From Euphorbia lathyris (taxonomy: Eukaryota > Streptophyta > Magnoliopsida > Malpighiales > Euphorbiaceae), in the NCBI RefSeq assembly GCF_963576675.1, contig NC_088918.1, positions 62,327,001 through 62,391,000 of the forward strand: a DNA stretch of 64,000 nucleotides, read 5' to 3'. The notes beneath the pieces are model-generated. The model was not told the origin of the DNA, made no database searches, and was given only the letters and a program-made list of their open reading frames with translations. Below are positions 55,729-64,000 of this stretch, one piece after another. The translations under genes and the position numbers were made by a program. Position 1 is the first letter of the stretch; every line of letters starts with the position of its first letter.

Positions 55729-55956
55729 ATTATCTCCGACACCTCCTCCAAGCCGATGGCGAGTGCGAAGCATATCGAACCGAACACTTGCAAGCCACTT
55801 GCTTAAAATATCCGCAACTTGATCATCAGTCGGAGTGAAACGGACACTTGAGAAAACCACATTGTACTTCATTTTCTCCATAGGCGACGGTAGAATAACA
55901 GTGGAGAAGTCGGGGGCAACGTAGTCATAGACATTAGGGCAATTTGTATGCATCAT
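55729..55956 (-). pseudogene. Copia RNase H C-terminal fragment
   Basis: The minus-strand frame ends with VRFTPTDDQVADILSKWLAS and FDMLRTRHRLG, the end of copia RNase H (usually PTxxQxADxLTKxL...LRxKLG). The first 40 residues are not recognisable. An isolated relic. Confidence 0.65.
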
Positions 55957-56971
55957 TTAGATGAATCTTCCCTAATTAAATTTTTTTATTGTTTTGTTCT
56001 GATTGTTTTTTTTTAATGATTTCATCACTTTATTTGATCAATGAAAGAAAAAGGGAATTTAGTCAGGTGTCCATTTGAATTTTACTCCCTTTTTCAATAA
56101 CTGCATCACTGGATAAGCTATAAATGAGAATCCCTTTACAAACCTTTTGTAATACCCGGCTAAGGGCTCATTTATAAGCATGCAAGTGGCATGAGAGAAA
56201 ATCAAGTGACAAATGAGGGTCTTGAGAGTTTTGTAAAGTTAACTTTTGTAAAACATTCTTTAAGTAATAAGGAGGTTTATTCCTCACTTAGATTTTACAC
56301 AAGATCCCGCTTATTACACTGCATTATTTTGCCTAGCTCTCTAGATAGAAAGTTTGGAGTAAGATTAACTAGTAATTAGGGCATGAATTATTAGTACTGT
56401 ACGGTGACATATACCGTAAGGTTGTGCCTTGAAAATTTGCAATGAAACATAGTTTGTTACCAAAACATTTTTTTGTATTAGGCCTTTTTACACCCGTTAG
56501 AAATAGTCTAGTAAACTTGAGTATTTGAACTTGATTTTGTAATGACAAATAATTTTTTTTATTATTATTATAATTGCACACACATGATCTCATTATAAGT
56601 AAGGTGTTATTGATTACATTTTTTTTCTACTAAATACTAATGTATTTAAAAGGTCTAACTCAATTGGTTGTAAATGGTTGTATAGAATCAAATATAAGAC
56701 TGTTTGAATCATCTATCGGTTCAAAGCACTTCTCGTGGCTAAAAGCTTCACTCACTCAATGTGACGGAATTGATTTGAAAGAGATTTTTTTTTTTTTTTT
56801 CTTTTTTTCTACCATTGGCAAAGTTCACTATTAACAATTGGAGGCAGCCAATCATGATAACATTGAACAACTTGGAATTAACAACTCTCACCTCTATAAG
56901 GAGGTGTATGTGAGACTGCCATTTGGTATTTTATCTCAAAAACGAAATCAAGTTTTCATAGTTAGAAAGTA
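55957..56971. other. AT-rich intergenic DNA
   Basis: No gene recognised. A poly-T run lies at about 56787-56800. Confidence 0.4.
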
Positions 56972-57276
56972 GGGAAAATTACATGGAAATTCATCTTTTA
57001 AAAACTATTTACCACTATGTCAAATCATAATTTTGGATTATGTCAAACTAGTTAAAATCAGTACTTTTAATATATTTAAGGATTAGAATTTATAAATTAG
57101 AAGTCTAAAATATATTTTCTACGGTTGATGGTTTATGAATTAGAGTCTAGAATCTTTAAATTATGATATAAAATCATAATATATAGAAAATAATGACATA
57201 TTAAATATTAAGTTTGGTGATATGACTAGTTATAATTTTGTACTTAATTATGATATTCATGTAATGTAATTGACCC
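56972..57276. mobile_element. Mutator-type MITE, copy B (305 bp)
   Basis: Begins GGGAAAATTACATGG and ends ATGTAATTGACCC. It is the reverse complement of copy A (28918-29218) over almost its whole length, with shared words such as ATTAAAAGTACTGATTTTA. The flanks show no clear 9-bp TSD, unlike copy A. Confidence 0.75.
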
Positions 57277-58072
57277 ACATGGACTTCATCAAAAAGGAAG
57301 ATAATGGAATCTAAAACTAATAACAACAATATAACATATCAAAAATCATTTACATGAAGCATCTTGGCCCATTGCATTATCAGTCAACACAAATACATCA
57401 AAGCCCAACAATCACCTACCTTATTTCCAAACATGGCTCCCAAGTTGGAGAGAGAGAGGAGGAGGGGTAAAGCCCAAATCAGCAAACCAACAAGGCACAG
57501 ATCAGTAGTCCCATCAGGTGGTATATCAATCCTTTAATTAGTCCCATCTATTGCTCTCGTGTATAATAATCTCTTTTTTTTTAGAACAATTTTCACTTTT
57601 TCCTTTTATTTTCTCAATGTATCAATGGTTGGCTTTTATCAGTGTTCTAAAGATCGGCTAAGGCGGCGTCTAGATGAGAATTTTCCCAATTTCTACTAAT
57701 CGGGCGGCATAAATCGGTTCCCGATTTTTGACTTCCTAGGCGGTTTCAGACGGTTTTAAGTGGGTCTAGGCGGCTCTTAAACAGTCCCAAGAGACTGGCC
57801 TTTTTGAAAAAATTGGTTCTTAAATTTTATATCATTTTTTTAATTTTTAAAAATATTAAATAACAAAAAAAATATTTTTATTACATTTTTAAAAGTCCAA
57901 ATCCAACCAAATCTGCTCTTATATTATATACATTTTTATTACATTTATTTTATTTGTATTATTTTATTAATATTGTTTGGTTACATTTTTATTACATTTA
58001 TTTTATTTGTATTATTTTATTAATATTGTTTGGTTATATAAAATTATTTTTGTTAGCTTTTATTGAATTAAT
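57277..58072. other. Intergenic DNA with a possible transposon end
   Basis: No gene. At 57644-57790 a GGCGG-rich block (GTTCTAAAGATCGGCTAAGG at its left) resembles terminal sequence of a common plant DNA transposon, but no opposite end was found. Confidence 0.35.
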
Positions 58073-58252
58073 AGTAGTGCTCGCCTGGACCTGAATGATC
58101 AAATGAATTTGGTCATTCACCTTTAAATTCAATCTTATCAAATTTAAGTTTTAGAATGTTTTGCATCTCCACCACATGATCCTAATAAGCTTGGATCTAA
58201 CGGTGAATGACGAAATTCATTTGGTCATCCAGGGTCCAGATGAACACTACTG
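58073..58252. mobile_element. 180-bp MITE with 11-bp TSD
   Basis: ATTGAATTAAT stands on both sides (58062-58072 and 58253-58263). The ends AGTAGTGCTCGCCTGGAC and the complement of GTCCAGATGAACACTACT are inverted, with inner arms rich in GAATTTGGTCATTCACC. It can fold into one hairpin. Confidence 0.82.
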
Positions 58253-58459
58253 ATTGAATTAATTGATTAAATATTTATTTTGGTGCATTTTTATTTTCAT
58301 ATTTATAGTTTAATTTTAATTTTTATCAAAAAAAAAATTATTATAAAATATATATTATTTGGACATGTTGTGTGTATTTAGGAATCAATTTTCTTATCTT
58401 AACCCTGTCGGGCTGAAGTCTGATATAAGTATAATGTGATAATGTGGGTTGGGTTTGAC

Positions 58460-58665
58460 TTAGTTTCCGTTTGTTTTCAATTTTCGGAACTGTTTTTCGT
58501 CGTTTAAGTCTAAACAAGAGATATAAAAAAACGTTTGGTAAAAATTCGAAACAACTACTTTTACGAAAAATCAATTAATATCTATTATTTATCAGTAACA
58601 TCAAACAGCAAACAGCTAACAGTAACATCAAACAGGAGTATGTGAAACAAACAGAGTCTTAAATC
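58460..58665. mobile_element. Possible MITE, GTTTGTTT ends
   Basis: Left TTAGTTTCCGTTTGTTTTC and right GTGAAACAAACAGAGTCTTA are inverted in the core. No exact TSD. Probably the same dispersed family as 50231-50412. Confidence 0.45.
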
Positions 58666-58862
58666 AAATAATTCAGTATAAAACCCGACTAGACCGGAGC
58701 CAGCCCAGCTCATAAAATATCTACTTCAAAACTATACGAGAACTAAAATTTTGGATAGCTTATACTCTGTGTCAGTGAATTAAAATTGAAGGGAACTGAA
58801 AGTCACTTATTAATTTACGATTTTAACTAAAAATAGCAAAAAAAAAAGTATTTTAGAAATAA

Positions 58863-60407
58863 GGGAAAATTAAAAAAAAATGGGCTACCCACAGAGGTGC
58901 AAACCATCTGCGAAAGGGATAGTCACTGTTGTCGACGGTGGATACCCTTACGAACAAAAAAAAATGGGCTAAATGGGATACTCATTTACATATTTAACAG
59001 ATTTACTCAACCTACTACATATCTAGACTGTTGTGTGACTTTCCCATAATACCCCTAACCTTTCCACTTCCCCCTTACGCGAACGGTCTCTCCCCCCTTC
59101 TTCTTGGTTACGCGAAACGGTTGGCAGCTCCTTCATTAATGATTCCCAGATTTTTTTTATCTTCCTTTAAATTGCACGAAATCTGCACCATTTCTACAAA
59201 TCACCATGTATTTCTCTTCTTTCTCTTTTCATCTCTTGATTCTTCATCTTTCTAACCCTAGAAAATGATGACATGGTTCTTTATATTCTATTTCCTGCTC
59301 GTTTCTTGGTTTCTTTCTTCTTGTGACCATCGAAGAAATGGTGATTCTACGTTATTTTCATCGTTTTTCCTAGTTTATCATATTGTTTTCGTCGAACAAT
59401 GTAAGTATATACTGTTTTCTCTGCGGTTTTTTCCATAAATTCACTTAGCATATGTCGTTTTCGTGAAGTCTGCGAGGAGAAATTTATCAATTTAACTTCA
59501 CGAAATGATGATTACGCGAAGTTTACGAGGTAATTCGATAAATTTCTCCCACAGACTCAACATAATCATCGTTTCGTGAAGTCAGAGCGACACATTTCTC
59601 CCCGCAGACGTTGCGAAATCATCATTTCGCGAAGTAAAATCACCATGTTCCATGCACATTTATTTTCATATACTTAGCGAATCCTCATTTCGCGAAGCCA
59701 AATCTTCATTTTTTCTGCCTAACACGATTAATTTTTTCTAAAGGTGATTGAATACATAATATTCATTCTTGGAAGCCGGCATGCTGGGGGTGCCATGAGA
59801 GACATCCATTCCAAAAGGTCTGGACTTCCAACCATCGGTAGTGAATAGGAGCTTACACCGTGGGACACGTCCATCCCTCAGTGGTGAATAAGAGCTTATG
59901 TATCGTGAGACATACATCCCTCGGTGGTGAATAAGAGCCTATGTATAATGAAGTGATTTGTTAGGAGTTTATTGTGGCAATCCTGATTGAGGGTACCGTG
60001 AGACACATCCATCCATCGGTAGTGAATAGGAGCCTATGTATTATAAAGTGATTTGTTAGGAGTTTATTTTGGAAATCTTGTTGTAAATTTTGATAATGTT
60101 ATGATTTTAATTTAGAATCCTTTGTTTTTTGGCATTTTTTGTTATATACCACTTAGCGAATTTTGTTAAAAACACAACCAGACTTCGCATTTGCTAATTA
60201 AAATCATCAACTAAACCCAAACATTAGTTTCGCAGGCTTCGCATATGCTAGAATCTGCGAAGTCAGACGGGAGGGAGATAGTCGTTCCGTAAATATTGAG
60301 GTATTATGGGAAAGTCACACAAAAACAGTCTAGATATGTAGTAGGTTGAGTAAATGGATTAAATATATAAATGAGCCTCACATTTGACCCATTTTTATAA
60401 TTTACCC
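58863..60407. mobile_element. Mutator-type element (1545 bp), 9-bp TSD
   Basis: A perfect 9-bp TSD, TAGAAATAA (58854-58862 and 60408-60416), flanks GGGAAAATTA...TAATTTACCC. The arms are inverted for roughly 150 bp, including the word TACTCAACCTACTACATATC (59004) and its complement (60336-60355). The interior has repeated TTCGCGAAG words (59450-59700) and four diverged copies of GTAGTGAATAGGAGC (59835-60030). A 68-bp insert within a 16-bp direct repeat lies near the left end. No transposase seen. Confidence 0.85.
59770..60070. repeat. Diverged tandem repeats in Mutator-type element
   Basis: Four units of about 45-95 bp share CATCC(A/C)TC, then GGT(A/G)GTGAATA(G/A)GAGC. The 3' two also share TGATTTGTTAGGAGTTTATT. 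They may be captured foreign sequence that was duplicated. Confidence 0.7.
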
Positions 60408-60944
60408 TAGAAATAATTAAATTGCTGAAAAAAGATATTTGCAAAGCATAATCTTTGAGGTTTCATAGAATTGTTTTAAATAGATTTATATAATACCGAC
60501 TTAGTTATTGGTATTTTAATAAGTTAATTGTATGGGCTTTCAAAATTTACTCTCAACTACATAGTTAAAATTAGCCTCTAAATTATTGAATTTTATGTGT
60601 ATATTTAATGTTATAAAAATTTATTATTAAATATTTAAACTCCTGACTTAGTTTGGGTTCTGGTTCCGCATTGACATTAGTAACCTATATAAAAAGTTTA
60701 TAATGTCCAATCCGACAACTTAACCCATCAAATCTAATAAATCATCATGTTCCACTTTTCTCTTAGATAGACAGAGGTAGAGGTAGAAATTGTTTTGTAT
60801 GGAAAAGTTAGAGGTTAAATTTTATCATTTTATTCATTAAAGTGAATTTACATTTTCTCAAAAACCAGTATGAACAAATTTGGAAATTGTACTTATATAG
60901 ATTATTATACAACAATAATGCATAGAGTTGGGTAATAAAAAATA

Positions 60945-61066
60945 GGGTAAACTTCAAATAAAACCCCTGTGGTTTCACTAATTTTCAGATAAATGACTGT
61001 GGTTTACTTTTTGTCAAAACGAGGACTGAGGTTTTCAATTTTAGCAAAATAAGGACTTTTTCGATT
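60945..61066. mobile_element. Left end of another Mutator-like element, truncated
   Basis: GGGTAAACTTCAAATAAAAC, then repeated TGTGGTTT and AGGACT words, is a known style of plant Mutator-like terminus (recalled). It is cut at 61067 by an LTR-like start; the other end is not in the window. Confidence 0.5.
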
Positions 61067-61428
61067 TGTCGCACCCTGGCTTCCCGGTTTTTCGCAGGTC
61101 GGGGTGCGTGGCCGGCTCGATTCGCCTTTCTCGTGTTTAAAGGTTTCGAGTCGCCACCAATCATCACTTGGAAACGTGTGTGCGGACGTGATTGGTCGTC
61201 CTATCTGTTTGGATTGACTCTGTATGGTTTGGTTTTGATAAGGACGGTCTTCACAGAGATTTAGGGTTCGTTTTTCCGGTTATGTGTAGGGAAGAGATGT
61301 GATCTCACCCTACCCCGCCCGACGTATCGGTACTATCATGATATTGCGTGTCTGCTATTTATTTTGCCTTGAATCGTTAGTATAAACCGGGCACTTATGG
61401 GTTTTGGGGTTATAGGGTTTCGTATTGT

Positions 61429-61925
61429 ATTCTAATGACGTTTTCACATCGATTAGAATTAACTTGGTTTATGAGTTCGAATGACGTTTTCACATCAATT
61501 CGAGTTAGTTTAATATTCAAATGACGTTTTCACATCAGTTTGAATTGATCTAATTTATAAATTCAAATGACGTTTTCACATCAGTTTGATTTAATTCAGA
61601 GGTGAATTCGAATGACGTTTTCACATCGATCCGAATTAATTTGGTTTATTTTTATTGATTCGGGATAACATCTCGAATTGGTTTATTTTCGTTTTTAAAT
61701 TACGCGTGCGGCATACACGTAATCTCTTTTTATTAAATTAGAGTTCGATATGATTTTACGTATATCACATATACGATAAAATAGAATAGAAGATCTAAAG
61801 GGAACAACTCGAACTCTAGCGACGTTTTCACATCGACTAGAATTAATCTTGGTTGCACATTCGAATAACGTTTTCACATTAGTTCGAATTACTTTAATTA
61901 TTGATTCGGATGACGTTTCCATATT
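61429..61925 (+). repeat. Minisatellite with TGACGTTTTCACATC core
   Basis: Eight copies of an approximately 45-55 bp unit containing TGACGTTTTCACATCNNTT flanked by GAATT words. Five lie in a row (61433-61640), then a gap of 180 bp, then three more diverged ones (61818-61925). TGACG is a bZIP recognition core in plants; its use here is unknown. Confidence 0.8.
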
Positions 61926-62422
61926 GATCCGAATTAACCTGATTAACCACGTCGACTCGAGGGGACATCTCGAAATTCGTCGTGCTATTTCTTCGAATAC
62001 AATATATGATGCACGCATTTACTCGAGAGCCAACGCAAAATCTCTAATGAAGAATATCTTCACACGTATCGTTGAATTTATACGATATTACTTTTTCTAT
62101 TGACTTAAACCGATTTGAAAGGATCGCGCATCGCGTTATTTAGCCTTTTTCGAGTTAACTTTGTTTTTATTATTTTTTATCAAGGTCGTGTGTATCACAT
62201 ACACACGAGACCTATTTATTTCGCGAATCGGGAAAATTAAACAAATGAGGATATAATTAATTTGTAATGGAACAAAATGGATAAATAAATGATTTTCACT
62301 AGGCTAAATCGTCCCCAAAAATTCGATTACTCATTAACAACGATAAGGACGAACTAAGTATATGCTTAATGAACTAATCTCATCCCGAGTAATCCCGTGT
62401 CTTATCCTAGGAGGAGATAATC

Positions 62423-62423
62423 C

Positions 62424-62461
<38 letters not shown>

Positions 62462-62462
62462 T
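62423..62462. repeat. (ATT)n microsatellite
   Basis: About twelve ATT units in AT-rich sequence. Confidence 0.85.
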
Positions 62463-62950
62463 AGCTTAATGTATTTATGACGCTTATTGAAAGGATAATA
62501 TTCGAACCACGTGTTTAGCTATCACGAGTCAACGACACACGAAACCGTGTAACTAAGCTAATGGATATTAACTAAATCATATTGGGCTTGTACTCTCATT
62601 GCAATTTTGGCCCGTACAAGCCCATGCCTTAACCTATTCTAACCCATCCCCATTTCACAAACAAGAATCCCTAACTCTCCTCCTTCCTGTTCTTCACGCC
62701 AACATCACCCTCCTCTCACTTCTTCTATGGCGATCGACTCTCTTTCTCCGGCTCCCATGGATTCCGCTCTTCTTTCGCCGATTTCACTCTCATTCACTTT
62801 GCTTTACCTGGGTCTATTGTTCTCATTTGATTAAGGGCTTATAGGAAGCTCTGTCGAGCTAATTCTGGCGTCGGCGGCGGTGATCTCCGCCTCCGATGAA
62901 GAAGTTTAGTGTCCTGAAAAGGTCCGGTCCGTTCCTAACTCGACATGCAA

Positions 62951-63970
62951 GGTAAGTTCGTGGTCTATGGTGTTCTCTCTACTCCTTCTCTGTTTTGGCT
63001 CTTTCTCTTTTGCCATGAGTTCAGAGAACTCTCACGACCATGTTTGGTACTTTTTTTTTTTGGATTAAATCCTTGCTGGGTTGAGTTTCTAAAGTTCAAA
63101 TGCTATATGAATGTTTGGCTATTCCTGTTTGTTCTGATTTAGGACGGCTATGGTTTCGTTTGCCGTATTGGCTTGCTGCTTGGTTGTGATTTTAGAATGG
63201 CGTGTTGGATGGCTTTGCTGTGTTTTTGGTTCTACTGTTTTCCAATCCGGTTCTAATTTCTATTTCCTATTGATCTAAACTTGAGTCTTATAGGGGAGAT
63301 AGCCTTCCGTGCCATTCAAACGGTTCCGAAGACGCAACCAGAGCCGTGGTTGGCCCTGGAGGGTGCTTCGGTTCCGTTTAACGTATTCGGGGGTGAATAC
63401 GAGTCTCGGTTATTGTCTGGTTAGTTCCTTATTGGCAAAATGAGAAAAGTAAAAGAAAGAATGATAATGATATGGCAATATATATGTATATACGTGTATA
63501 TCTGTATGTATGAATGAATTTCGCAAATAGATTACCCTTTCTTTGATTGATTATTTGGCTGTTACAATGTTTGAGGAAGAACTTCTTCCTGCTTTCCCTC
63601 GAGCTCACACTCTCCTTGTTACAATGATGTCCCTATTACAGTGTTGCTGTGTGTTTTTTTTACTAAAAGTTGCTCTTCCTTGCCCCTTTTTCCTCTTTTT
63701 TCTGTATTACAGTGATGAAGCTCTTTAAAGAAATCCCCCCCTTTTACAGTGATAGACTCTCTCTATTTATAGTAAGAAATTTGCCAGTGAATTATTGCTC
63801 ATCATTTTTCTTTATTTCCTTCTGTACCCTTGAGGGTTGTTTCGTCAATCTGCTTGCCCATTTTCTCTGGTCTCGATACCTGCTGAATGAGATCATCTTT
63901 GTTGATGTTGAATTATTGATCTTTTTGGCAAAAATGCTGTTTGGTCCCTGTAGTTGTGTTTTTTTGCAGA
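62951..63970 (+). other. Intron-like segment
   Basis: A strong donor CAAG|GTAAGT lies at 62947-62956 and a strong acceptor TTTTTTTGCAG ends at 63970, 1 kb apart with T-rich sequence between. The 5' side (62600-62950) is CT-rich like an untranslated leader. Joining the sides gives only a short frame in the visible part. Could be a leader intron of a gene or element that continues beyond the window, or coincidence. Confidence 0.35.
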
Positions 63971-64000
63971 GTGACGCCGTTGGACTGAATTCTGACCCGA

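Larger units (their letters stand above)
61067..64000. mobile_element. Probable Tat/Ogre-type LTR, open to the right
   Basis: Starts TGTCGCACCCTGG, with GAGTCGCCACCAA at 61149, both typical of the start of Tat/Ogre LTRs (recalled). It then contains a TGACG minisatellite (61429-61925), an ATT microsatellite and CT-rich leader-like sequence. No CA end is reached, so the LTR would exceed 2.9 kb. Alternatively, part of 62600-64000 may be an ordinary gene start (see the intron signals). The small frames here look incidental. Confidence 0.45.

Noticed and set aside
61429..61925. CRISPR-like array of TGACG repeats
   Set aside because: Units are diverged, spacers are also similar to each other, and no cas genes exist; it is a minisatellite.
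62728..62835. Short frame starting MAIDSLSPAPMDS as a gene
   Set aside because: Only 35 codons and in a likely LTR or leader; no homology recognised.

Overview
The window is nuclear DNA of a flowering plant, probably a eudicot with a repeat-rich genome. The evidence is stacked LTR retrotransposons of clades known from plants (Sirevirus-like copia, CRM-like and Tat/Athila-like gypsy), a Helitron, Mutator- and hAT-type elements, and one small plant gene at 51450-51710. I saw no rRNA, tRNA, CRISPR or bacterial operon structure.

Layout. (1) 1-7503: 3' half of a Sirevirus-type copia element: decayed pol, an internal TATA-type promoter, a decayed env-like gene, polypurine tracts and a 1.28 kb 3' LTR. 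(2) 7504-17100: unassigned DNA, a hAT-type element (8791-9634, 8-bp TSD), two MITEs, a decayed Tat-type gypsy gag-protease gene on the minus strand (11366-13865), and a 2.4 kb TIR element (14149-16595) that contains a Helitron (14373-15922) with seven copies of its own 5' end. (3) 17101-24434: complete minus-strand CRM-like gypsy element with 5-bp TSD, broken in the reverse transcriptase by a 1.66 kb solo LTR (19775-21438) with its own TSD. (4) 25067-26612: foldback element packed with CACGTG-centred palindromes. (5) 26846-31500: 3' part of an Athila-like element, minus strand. (6) 31501-48110: three-level nest. An old copia (44650 onward) was entered by a second copia (pol to 42776, 3' LTR 42791-44649), which was entered by a young Athila-like element (33595-42312) with two open genes, gag and an env-like gene, and no pol. 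(7) 48111-64000: AT-rich DNA with one host gene, fragments of a LINE and a copia, several MITEs, a 1.5 kb Mutator-type element (58863-60407), and from 61067 a probable Tat/Ogre-type LTR that runs off the window.

The strongest candidate for something undescribed is the Athila-like pair. Both elements lack recognisable pol in this window, carry a gag and/or env-like gene, and have GC-rich inverted-repeat arrays just upstream of the LTR TATA box. In the intact copy the array has seven units in the promoter-side LTR and three in the other. The element probably relies on a partner for protease, reverse transcriptase and integrase. Boundaries rest on terminal motifs and target-site duplications read by eye; family names come from motif recognition, not from database searches.
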